From positions 434,001-498,000 of the forward strand of contig NZ_QFZQ01000001.1 in assembly GCF_003171675.1 (NCBI RefSeq): a DNA stretch of 64,000 bases, read 5' to 3'. The stretch comes from Reichenbachiella versicolor (GTDB lineage: Bacteria > Bacteroidota > Bacteroidia > Cytophagales > Cyclobacteriaceae). The notes beneath the pieces were generated by a model. The model saw only the letters and a program-made list of their open reading frames with translations. It had not been told where the DNA came from and made no database searches. Shown here in pieces: positions 17,401 through 23,997 of the stretch (position 1 is the stretch's first letter; every line of letters starts with the position of its first letter). The position numbers and the translations under genes are program-made.

Positions 17401-17545
17401 TTATTGTGATGTTTCTAGATTCAACCAATGGGAAGAAGGATGATTTCAGAGAAGACCATCCCGCGATTCCAAAAACGACAAATCCTATCACTACTACCCA
17501 ACCTGCAATTGGGTATTTAATAAAATGTGATATTATGTTTTTCAT
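14387..17545 (-). CDS. RND-family efflux transporter (AcrB/MdtB-like)
   Basis: 1052 aa, full length for an inner-membrane RND pump. An N-terminal TM helix is followed by a large periplasmic porter loop, then a TM2-6 block with the proton-relay region GIIVDDGIVISENIYHHYE (paired acidic DD), a second periplasmic loop and a TM8-12 block with GIVVNDGLVLIGKFN. It exports drugs, solvents or other small hydrophobic compounds using the proton gradient. Its ATG shares one base with the stop of the adaptor gene (TAATG). Substrate class (hydrophobe versus metal) is judged HAE1-like from its similarity pattern only. Confidence 0.92.
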   Translation of the reverse strand: MKNIISHFIKYPIAGWVVVIGFVVFGIAGWSSLKSSFFPLVESRNITINITYPGASPQEMEEGIVLKIEDNLQGLIGLDRFTSTSKENSASIKIEVLKGYDMDAVLADVKNAVDMIPSFPVGMEPPVVAKGRLRTQAVTFVVSGDNVPLKTLKEISREIENDLRSIEGVSQLSLSGFPDEEIEIAVNENKMRAYDLTFQEVANAVSKSNILVTGGSIKTTEEEYLIRVRNRSYHGDELDHIIVRSDDKGSHVLLKDVAYSTDKWSESPNRIYFNGKMAIRLQVDATISEDLIGVADITKKYIEKFNAKHTNVRLDITRDSSIPIVQRTQLLLKNGLQGIFLVLFFLAIFLKPRLAFWVAFGLPIAFFGMFMFAGYFGVTINVLSLFGMIIVIGILVDDGIVISENIYHHYEKGKSAIQAAIDGTMEVVPAIISAILTTVVAFSTFFFLEGRIGDYFSQASVIVILTLVVSLVEALIILPSHVAHSRALTQEQKTYWFNAYADRGMNWFKDKVYGPFLNFFLHNRFLGFAIPLSMLIVTIGAIGGGIIRITFFPNIASDQIVVTLNMPQGTNVAITDSIISTIEVKAWEVGESFQDMQKDGQPVIENIVKRIGPGTSTASLRINLLAGESRSFPAHLMSTELYERTGRVEGVESLVFGSGGRFGGAPISMALLSNNIKELKAAKKLVREYLLQNPALKDITDNDPAGIKEISISLKPRAYALGFRLEDVISQVRAGFFGYQVQRFQRRRDEIKVWVRYDLETRSSIQNLDEMRIVSPTGNRIPFSEVANYHIERGEIAINHLNGKREIRIEGELKNESASATDMMLEIKEEIVPMINAQFPNVKAVFEGQNREANKTTSSAKAILPIIIFSIFVIIAFTFRSISQPFILILMVPFSLIGVAWGHWIHDFSINILSFLGIIALIGIVVNDGLVLIGKFNSYLKEGMKYNDAMLQAGKSRFRAIFLTSVTTVAGLAPLIFETSRQAKFLIPMAIAIAYGIVLATVLTLVMLPLMLSTGNSLKVYWLWLWTGQKPTRESVERAIKELKVENGNDHE

Positions 17546-18705
17546 TACTTCGCTTCCTTATTCGATGCTATTGACACTTTCATTCCTTCGTATGCTCCAG
17601 AGATTGATCTGGATACAAGCTGTTGTCCATCTTTGAGACCAGAAACGACAGCTGTAGTCTTGTTTTTGTGTAGTACATTGATCGGTATGAGTTGAAGAAT
17701 GCTATCTGACACTACATAGAGTTGATGGTCATCTACTAGGAGTTTTCTGTGTACCTCATAAGCGTTTGTTTTTTGTATCCCTGGAAGTCTAGCTTCTAGA
17801 AACATACCTTCTTTCAAGTCCTTTCCTTTCAAGTCCTTTCCTTTCAAGTCTATGAATACATCTACCGTCTGAGTAGTAGGGTCGACTTTACCATTAATTC
17901 TACTTATGATTCCTTTCCAAATAGTTTTAGGATTGTCTGCAAGATAAACTTCTACTTCAACACCTGCCTTTACTGAGTTTACCAAGGATTGACTAACTGA
18001 TATTTCTAATTCATAAATAGAAGGGTCAATAAACTCACCAAGTTTCTGTCCTGGACGGATTACCGTACCAGGGTTTACATTAGACTCGGTCAATACTCCA
18101 CTAAATGGTGCTCTCAGAGTGTATTTACCATAAGTGATTTCAAGATTTTTTGTATTGTAATATGTTGTATAAATGTTCTTACCAGTTATAAAGAATTTCT
18201 CTTTTTCAGACTTAGGTTCTGGTAATGACGCTATACTTTTATTAATATCAAAGTCCTTTAAGTACTGATTCCAAGTAGGGAAAGATTCGGGGAAATCAAG
18301 TCTCAAGTCAGGAAGAATACTAGTTATTAGGTTTTGAAGTACACTTTTTTGTGCTTGTAAATTGGCGTAGAAATCTCCATTTCTAATTTTAAGAATAGTT
18401 TCTCCTTTGTTGAAAGTAGTACCAGGTTTGAATTCCTTCTCAAGGGATTGCATTACGCCTTGCACCTCTGAGTATAGATTTACCTTACGTTTGGCCATTA
18501 GTCTGCCAGATTCTTCAATTTGGATTGGTATATCATCATTTTTGACAGTCTCTATATAAGCGGTATATAATGGGCGTTCAGCTTTTGGTTTCTTGCCTTT
18601 TTTATTGCTAATAATTGATTTAGCACCAAAAAAAGCACCAATGATTAGTAATAATGCCAGAATAATAGATCCTTGACGAATTATTAAGTTGTTTCTGTTG
18701 TCCAA
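17545..18705 (-). CDS. RND periplasmic adaptor (membrane fusion protein)
   Basis: 386 aa. One N-terminal TM anchor (SIILALLLIIGAFFGAKSI), a lipoyl/barrel-sandwich split around a coiled-coil hairpin (VMQSLEKEFKPGTTFNKGETILKI ... YTLRAPFSGVLTESNVNPGTVIRPGQKLGEF), then beta-barrel and membrane-proximal domains. It joins the RND pump to the TolC channel. An in-frame 15-bp repeat adds DLKGK units in the beta-barrel segment (see separate entry). It overlaps the end of the marR gene by 22 bp. Confidence 0.92.
   Translation of the reverse strand: MDNRNNLIIRQGSIILALLLIIGAFFGAKSIISNKKGKKPKAERPLYTAYIETVKNDDIPIQIEESGRLMAKRKVNLYSEVQGVMQSLEKEFKPGTTFNKGETILKIRNGDFYANLQAQKSVLQNLITSILPDLRLDFPESFPTWNQYLKDFDINKSIASLPEPKSEKEKFFITGKNIYTTYYNTKNLEITYGKYTLRAPFSGVLTESNVNPGTVIRPGQKLGEFIDPSIYELEISVSQSLVNSVKAGVEVEVYLADNPKTIWKGIISRINGKVDPTTQTVDVFIDLKGKDLKGKDLKEGMFLEARLPGIQKTNAYEVHRKLLVDDHQLYVVSDSILQLIPINVLHKNKTTAVVSGLKDGQQLVSRSISGAYEGMKVSIASNKEAK
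17811..17850. repeat. 15-bp in-frame tandem repeat inside the adaptor gene
   Basis: Two and two-thirds copies of CTTTCCTTTCAAGTC (+ strand) encode DLKGK-DLKGK-DLK on the - strand. The unit is a multiple of three, so slippage would change the number of DLKGK motifs without breaking the frame. Confidence 0.9.
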
Positions 18706-19163
18706 TGTTGTTCTGTATTAACGTTATTTCTTATTTGCTCTAGTACTTTGATGGTAGTTTGGATGTCTTCAGGTGATATTCCTTGCTGGAATTGGCTGAT
18801 GACCTCGATGATTACTGGCATTCCGACTCTAAGGATGTCTATTCCTTTTTCAGTAATGAACACGTGATTGACTCTTTTGTCACTGCGGGAAGGTTTACGG
18901 TGGACAAGCTCTTTGCGCTCCATGGTAGAAATGAGGCGAGTCAGTGAGGCTTTGTCTCTATCTGTAATAAAAGCTAGATTGTGTTGAGCTAACCCATCCT
19001 TGATTGCTAATCGGCGTAATAAGATGAATTGAGCTTTGGTTAGGTTTATGTTGTTACGTTTGAATGCGTCAGTGATATAGAAGTCCAGACCTTTCATGGT
19101 TCTGCCTAGCCATGGTAGGAGACTCTTTTCTATTTCATTGATATTCTTGATTACGTTTTGCAT
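18684..19163 (-). CDS. MarR-family transcriptional regulator
   Basis: 159 aa winged-helix regulator. It shows the MarR order: N-terminal dimerisation helix, ITDAFKRNNINLTKAQFILLRRLA, recognition helix DKASLTRLISTMERKELVHRKPSRSDKRVNHVFITEKG (the wing R-x-SD-x-R is diagnostic), and a C-terminal helix. First gene of the marR-MFP-RND-TolC operon, so it very probably represses the pump until a toxic ligand binds. An inverted repeat of MarR-operator type lies just upstream (19194-19207). Confidence 0.92.
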   Translation of the reverse strand: MQNVIKNINEIEKSLLPWLGRTMKGLDFYITDAFKRNNINLTKAQFILLRRLAIKDGLAQHNLAFITDRDKASLTRLISTMERKELVHRKPSRSDKRVNHVFITEKGIDILRVGMPVIIEVISQFQQGISPEDIQTTIKVLEQIRNNVNTEQHWTTETT

Positions 19164-19167
19164 CGGA

Positions 19168-19175
19168 CAAAATTA
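19168..19175 (-). promoter_or_regulatory. Candidate -7 box of the efflux operon
   Basis: TAATTTTG on the - strand matches TAnnTTTG and lies 5 nt before the marR ATG, so the transcript would be leaderless or nearly so. A good -33 box at the usual spacing is not seen. Confidence 0.4.
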
Positions 19176-19193
19176 CGATACATAGATAAAGTG

Positions 19194-19207
19194 GTTGCGT
19201 ATGCAAC
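19194..19207. promoter_or_regulatory. Candidate MarR operator
   Basis: GTTGC-GTAT-GCAAC, 5-bp arms with a 4-bp centre, in the promoter region of the marR gene. TTGC-x4/5-GCAA is a common MarR-family half-site arrangement, and its place suggests autoregulation. Confidence 0.6.
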
Positions 19208-19246
19208 TAAACTTATTGATGGTTTTTTAAAAATGTTTAGAAAAAG

Positions 19247-19293
19247 AAAAAGGCCAATACAAAAAAACATGCTTTTTGCATTGGCCTTTTACC
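19247..19293 (-). terminator. Terminator after the mutL-rhomboid cluster
   Basis: AAAAGGCCAATGC and its near-complement flank an A/T-rich loop with T-rich ends on both strands. It lies 40 bp beyond the stop of the 19333-19884 gene. Confidence 0.75.
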
Positions 19294-19332
19294 TTGTCTA
19301 GAGCTTGTATATCAGTGCCTAGCTGTTAAAAA

Positions 19333-19884
19333 CTATTTTATCATAGCTGGCTCTACAAGATTTATGATTTCTTGCATCTTCGCTTTAGTGTATCTCCCAG
19401 AAGTAGTGTGAATGATTTTACTTTCTTTGTCTAGTATATAGAAGTAAGGTTCTTTCTTATCTTCCATACCTAATTTATCTCTATACTCTTTCAAAGTCCC
19501 TTCATAAAATAATACATATGGTTTCATTTCAGGAGCTACACTTTTTTCGGCTTTAGCCATTTGTTTTTTGTAGGCCACTCTTTTAGCACCTGTGAACATT
19601 GGAATAAAGTAAACATCTATGTCGTATGAAAAACCAAATAACGAATTGGGATCTGGTTTGGTTAAAAAGTGGTTGTAGATAGGGTTAAACCAAGTTTGCA
19701 TGTGTGTCTCAGCTTCTTTAGTAGATGCCATACACAATAGACTGTACCGACCATTGATGTCTTTGGGTATGTCAATGAATTTATGAGTAAGGCTTTCAGT
19801 TTTTGTTGCAGGGAATTTCTCAGGTACCTGAGAAATAGCTGTAAATGAAATGGCAACTAGTAAGACGGTAGCTAAATTTTTCAT
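19333..19884 (-). CDS. Secreted thioredoxin-fold-like protein, function unknown
   Basis: 183 aa with a signal peptide (MKNLATVLLVAISFTAIS|Q). The body has a pattern like thioredoxin-like/ATP10-type folds: a strand plus loop at RYSLLCMASTKEAETHMQTWFNP where the CxxC would lie (only one Cys, no redox pair), a central helix, then a strand pair EPYFYILDKESKIIHTTSGRYTKAKMQEI typical of the C-terminal half. Without CxxC it is unlikely to be a disulfide reductase. It follows the two rhomboid genes on the same strand, 27 bp after the last one. Confidence 0.6.
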   Translation of the reverse strand: MKNLATVLLVAISFTAISQVPEKFPATKTESLTHKFIDIPKDINGRYSLLCMASTKEAETHMQTWFNPIYNHFLTKPDPNSLFGFSYDIDVYFIPMFTGAKRVAYKKQMAKAEKSVAPEMKPYVLFYEGTLKEYRDKLGMEDKKEPYFYILDKESKIIHTTSGRYTKAKMQEIINLVEPAMIK

Positions 19885-19911
19885 GGTTTAAAGAGTCTTT
19901 AATGGTGTTGT

Positions 19912-20838
19912 TTAGTCTTTTTTACTGGCGTTAAACAGCTTTTGCTTTTCTTCTTTATTTAAACTTTCATATCCAGATTGAGATATCTTATCTAGTATCC
20001 TATCGATTTCTGCTTGATCAGCTATATTAGTTGCTGTACTTCCTGAATTAGCGGAGGTAGTCGAATTCGAAGTATTCCTTCTTCTTGTATTACTTCTTTT
20101 GTGACTCACTTTGATGCGCTCTTGTCTGACGAAGAAGCTTTTGAAAAATTTCATTACTCCTCCAATCCAAAGTCCCCAATCATTTCCTTGCTGTAGTTGT
20201 TTGATATAAACGTAACCCATTATTGCTCCTCCAAAGTGTGCTACGTTACCACCTACATTATGACCTTGAAGCCCTATCAATGAGGATAGGAGAACAAATA
20301 ATGCTATGTATTTGATTTTAACAGGCCCTAAGAACATTAGATAAAATGTGTAGTTGGGTAGCAATGTTGCAGCTGCTATAGTAATAGCATACACTGCTCC
20401 TGAAGCGCCTACCATTCTAGCGTATTCGTTAGTTAATCCAGGGACGGTATTGTATACTACAAGGTACATAAGACCTCCCGTTAATGCTCCTAGTACATAC
20501 AAGTTGATCAATTTCTGATTACCTAGGTACTCTACTATCAGTTTACCAAACCAATAGAGGTAAAGCATATTGAAAAGAATATGCATTAGCCCACTAGTGC
20601 TATGAGCAAAGGAATAGGTGATCAGTGTCCATGGTCTTAAAATGAACTCAGAAAATCTTGACGGCAGTTGAAATTGTTCTATGATAAAACTTGCAATAGA
20701 ACCAATTCCTGCTGCTCTACTGAATAGACTCAAGAGTACAAGAAATACGAAAACTATCACATTGATTATAATTATCTGTGGTAGAGCATTGTTAGGTCTG
20801 TTCCAAGCGTTTTTAAAATCGTCTAAAAAGCTATTCAT
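19912..20838 (-). CDS. Rhomboid-family intramembrane serine protease (second of pair)
   Basis: 308 aa, six TM helices in the first ~230 residues. The catalytic Ser is S146 in G-A-S-G and the catalytic His H201 in NVAHFGG; the upstream H-x4/5-H-x3-N region reads HSTSGLMHILFNMLY. A C-terminal cytosolic tail is basic then Ser/Thr-rich (RSNTRRRNTSNSTTSANSG) and ends in a short helix. It cleaves TM substrates within the membrane; substrates unknown. Follows the other rhomboid by 11 bp in a mutL-rhomboid-rhomboid order that is common in Bacteroidota. Confidence 0.9.
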   Translation of the reverse strand: MNSFLDDFKNAWNRPNNALPQIIIINVIVFVFLVLLSLFSRAAGIGSIASFIIEQFQLPSRFSEFILRPWTLITYSFAHSTSGLMHILFNMLYLYWFGKLIVEYLGNQKLINLYVLGALTGGLMYLVVYNTVPGLTNEYARMVGASGAVYAITIAAATLLPNYTFYLMFLGPVKIKYIALFVLLSSLIGLQGHNVGGNVAHFGGAIMGYVYIKQLQQGNDWGLWIGGVMKFFKSFFVRQERIKVSHKRSNTRRRNTSNSTTSANSGSTATNIADQAEIDRILDKISQSGYESLNKEEKQKLFNASKKD

Positions 20839-20849
20839 AGGTTGTTGTA

Positions 20850-21641
20850 TTAATAGAAATCACGACCATTTCTGGCCCAAAATTTTAATAGAATGAACGC
20901 AATTAACATACCACTAAGATGTGCAAAGTGGGCTACATTGTCTGTTCCAGCACGGTTAATCTCGGAATATAATTCATAGGCACCATAGAACATGACCAGA
21001 TATTTTGCCTTGATAGGAATAGGAGGAAATAGTAGCATCAATTGAGTATTTGGAAACAGCATGCCAAATGCCATTAAAATTCCAAAGACAGCTCCAGATG
21101 CTCCAATCATCGGGATATCCAGCATACCTTCATAGATTTGTTCTACATAGGATTTTGCTTGACCTATGTAACTACTATTACTTTCATTATCATGGTACTC
21201 GTCTGCAAAGTCAGATAATTGAACTAAATCATATCTACGTCCGTGTTTATGAATGTACTTGTAAAATTCCTCAGGGTTGGGGTTTTCGTAAAACGAATAA
21301 GCATCATTTCTAACCATTCCTTTTTCCACAGTATCAGCTACACCATAAAGCAAACCCGCTCCAATACCTGTTATTAAATAAAAAGTTAGAAATTTTTTTG
21401 ATCCCCAAACTCTCTCAAGCATAGGTCCAAAGATCAATACTGCAAACATATTCCCAATGATGTGAGAGAAGCCTGCATGAAGCCACATATAGGTGACATA
21501 TTGATATATGAAAAAATGATCAGAATAAATGCTATAGACACCAAACAATCCAGATACATCAAATGGAAGGAAGTTGCCTAAAAAGAAGATCGCTACATTG
21601 ATGATCAAGATGTTTTTGACCATCGGTGTCATGTTGAACAT
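20850..21641 (-). CDS. Rhomboid-family intramembrane serine protease (first of pair)
   Basis: 263 aa. WLHAGFSHIIGNMF is the canonical rhomboid H-x-GF-x-H-x3-N signature; catalytic Ser S182 lies in G-A-S-G-A-V-F and His H238 in NVAHFAHLSG. A ~75-residue soluble insert (VEKGMVRNDAYSFYENPNPEEF ...) separates TM3 and TM4, longer than in most bacterial rhomboids. It starts 3 bp after the mutL stop and is probably co-translated with it. Confidence 0.92.
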   Translation of the reverse strand: MFNMTPMVKNILIINVAIFFLGNFLPFDVSGLFGVYSIYSDHFFIYQYVTYMWLHAGFSHIIGNMFAVLIFGPMLERVWGSKKFLTFYLITGIGAGLLYGVADTVEKGMVRNDAYSFYENPNPEEFYKYIHKHGRRYDLVQLSDFADEYHDNESNSSYIGQAKSYVEQIYEGMLDIPMIGASGAVFGILMAFGMLFPNTQLMLLFPPIPIKAKYLVMFYGAYELYSEINRAGTDNVAHFAHLSGMLIAFILLKFWARNGRDFY

Positions 21642-21644
21642 GTA

Positions 21645-23516
21645 CTATTGATTAAATAAGTCTGCAATTTTTTCAAGGCCTAAGATAACAAATGTAGGGG
21701 TACCTTTAGGCGTATAATTTGGTTGAGCACAGGCGAACAAACGATCGATCAGAGTAGTTAGTTCTAATTTGTCGCCAGAAATTTTGGTTCTATTGGCTGA
21801 GCGTTTTGACATAGATCTAGCCAAGTTTTCGTGAATACTCAGCGATAATTCAGCTTGATTATGTTTAAACTGTTCTAATAGTCCTTCGAAAAGCTCTTTT
21901 TCATTCATGTGTTGAGCCTCAGCAGGGATGCCATTGATGGCAATGCTATTTTGGCCGAATTCTTCAAATTCAAATCCAAGAGCGGCAATTTCATCTTTTA
22001 AACCTACAATCAATGCAAAATCCGAAGGGCTTAATTCAAGGTTTACTGGAAATAAACAACGCTGAGTACTGCCTTTTTGACTTTTTAGTCTTTCTAGATA
22101 TAGTTCGTAAAGGATTCTTTCATTGGCGAGTCTTATGTCCATCACCATGATACCAGAAGGCATTTGTTTCATGATGTACTTGTCATGCATCAGTACTGGG
22201 ATGGATTTTGATGAAGGAGTTTCTGTCTTATGAGAAAATGCTGCACTTAATTTACTCTCCGTTGGTTTAGAGGAAAGGTCAGCAGGAGTGAATGAACCAG
22301 CCATTTCTTCCTTTTGGATATCTTGTGGGCTAGGCATGGATTCTTGCATGGCTGATTGATATAGTTGTTCCCAATGAGCTTGTTTGTTGGTGCCTTGATT
22401 TAGACTTTTAAAACTTCCATAACTACGATCCTTGCTTGAAGACACCTTTGGTGCTCCGAAATCCATATTCTTAACAGCAAATGATTCAAAATTGACATCT
22501 GTACCAAAATCTAATGATGGAGTGACGTTATGAGTACCAAGTGCTTGTTTTACGGCTGCTTTGATGATTCCATAGACACTTCGTTCGTCGTCAAACTTGA
22601 TTTCTGTTTTAGTAGGGTGGACGTTTATGTCTATATGGACAGGATCTATTTCAATGAATAAAGCATAAAATGGATGTTGTTCATCTTTGAGCAACCCTTC
22701 GTATGCTCCAGTAATAGCGTGGTTTAAATATCCACTTTTGATAAATCTATCATTAACAAAGAAAAACTGCTCGCCTCTGGTTTTTTTAGAAAACTCAGGC
22801 TTGCCAATGTATCCTGTTACTTTGAGCCAATTAGTTTCCTCACTGCAAGCGATCAGGTTTTTTTGATAGTTTTTACCAAATAGCCCTACAATTCTTTGAC
22901 TCAATTTTCCACCAAGAAGGTTGTAGGTTTCTTTTTCGTTTTGTCTTAGTAAAAATGATATCTCAGGGTGAGCAAGAGCCACTCGTTGAAATTCATCTAG
23001 AATATGCTTGGTTTCTACAGGGTTGCTCTTAAGAAAGTTGCGTCTAGCAGGTACGTTATAAAATAAATTCTTAACTGCTAGATTAGTGCCTTTTGATTGG
23101 TTTGTGGGCTCCTGTTTTTTGACTTCAGAAGCTTCTATATGAATGAAGGTTCCTAGCTCTGAGTTACTTTGTTTAGTCTTAAGTTCTACCCTAGCCACCG
23201 CGGCGATGGATGCTAATGCTTCACCACGAAATCCCATAGTAGCTATTTTAAACAAGTCTTCTGATTCTCGAATCTTGGATGTAGCGTGTCTTTCAAAACT
23301 CATCCGAGCATCAGTTTCAGACATTCCAATGCCATCGTCTATTACTTGAATAAGTTGTTTTCCTGCATCATTGATTACAAGTTGAATTTTGGAACTTTTA
23401 GCATCAACACTATTTTCCAATAATTCTTTGACCACGGATGCAGGACGCTGAACAACTTCGCCAGCAGCTATTTGGTTGGCAATTGAATCTGGGAGGAGGT
23501 TTATTATGTCAGACAT
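21645..23516 (-). CDS. mutL: DNA mismatch repair protein MutL
   Basis: 623 aa. The N-terminal GHKL ATPase is complete: ELLENSVDA, VIDDGIGM, SFERHATSKI, TMGFRGEALASIAAV, then the S5-like domain with NVHPTKTEIKF. Residues ~340-430 are a low-complexity linker. In the C-terminal domain the endonuclease motif normally reading DQHA-x2-E-x4-E is D460-I-R-L-A-N-E466-R-I-L-Y-E471: the acids remain but Gln-His are replaced. The usual C-terminal CPHGRP-type motif reads YTPKGTP, as in other members of the phylum as I recall. It works with MutS in strand repair. Its ATG overlaps the stop of the upstream small gene by one base. Confidence 0.96.
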   Translation of the reverse strand: MSDIINLLPDSIANQIAAGEVVQRPASVVKELLENSVDAKSSKIQLVINDAGKQLIQVIDDGIGMSETDARMSFERHATSKIRESEDLFKIATMGFRGEALASIAAVARVELKTKQSNSELGTFIHIEASEVKKQEPTNQSKGTNLAVKNLFYNVPARRNFLKSNPVETKHILDEFQRVALAHPEISFLLRQNEKETYNLLGGKLSQRIVGLFGKNYQKNLIACSEETNWLKVTGYIGKPEFSKKTRGEQFFFVNDRFIKSGYLNHAITGAYEGLLKDEQHPFYALFIEIDPVHIDINVHPTKTEIKFDDERSVYGIIKAAVKQALGTHNVTPSLDFGTDVNFESFAVKNMDFGAPKVSSSKDRSYGSFKSLNQGTNKQAHWEQLYQSAMQESMPSPQDIQKEEMAGSFTPADLSSKPTESKLSAAFSHKTETPSSKSIPVLMHDKYIMKQMPSGIMVMDIRLANERILYELYLERLKSQKGSTQRCLFPVNLELSPSDFALIVGLKDEIAALGFEFEEFGQNSIAINGIPAEAQHMNEKELFEGLLEQFKHNQAELSLSIHENLARSMSKRSANRTKISGDKLELTTLIDRLFACAQPNYTPKGTPTFVILGLEKIADLFNQ

Positions 23517-23881
23517 TAAGACTTCTTCGCTCTATTTTTAATTCTGAAATAAAAATAAACTGGAGCTAATAATAAATAGGCATAGAGAAAGTCATTACCC
23601 CAAAACAACCAACCAATGAACGTACCCATCAGTGCTGCAGCTATCGCCATTTGAGCCCATGAAGTCTCTTTTGTCTTTCTTTCTCGTTGGCTGAATGCTG
23701 CTGAAATACTTGAAGCCCTTACTTCGGCATTATTATTGTCCGAACTATGGTGTTCTGCTTCACGTTTCGCAGCAGCTATTTTACCTTGGATTTCTTCTTT
23801 GATAGGGTCATAGTATCTAGGTTCATAGTGAAACCTGCCATACTTCGCAGTCTTGATGAATGATGGAAACTTCATACTCAA
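23516..23881 (-). CDS. Small membrane protein of unknown function upstream of mutL
   Basis: 121 aa. A soluble N-half with a conserved-looking F-HYEPRYYDPIKEEI motif and a charged helix (EEIQGKIAAAKREAEHH) is followed by two closely spaced TM helices (QMAIAAALMGTFIGWLFWG, FLYAYLLLAPVYFYFRI) and a basic end. No known domain recognised. Its stop overlaps the mutL start, so the two are co-translated; it seems to be the first gene of the cluster. Confidence 0.75.
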   Translation of the reverse strand: MSMKFPSFIKTAKYGRFHYEPRYYDPIKEEIQGKIAAAKREAEHHSSDNNNAEVRASSISAAFSQRERKTKETSWAQMAIAAALMGTFIGWLFWGNDFLYAYLLLAPVYFYFRIKNRAKKS

Positions 23882-23997
23882 TTGAATTTTTGTTCATCGA
23901 TTTGTGTACACAATAGACAGATAAAAGTTGCGAAACTTTTTTTATTATTATTTATTGCCTACAGACGCAAACGTTTAAAAACAAGAGGAAGGTTATA

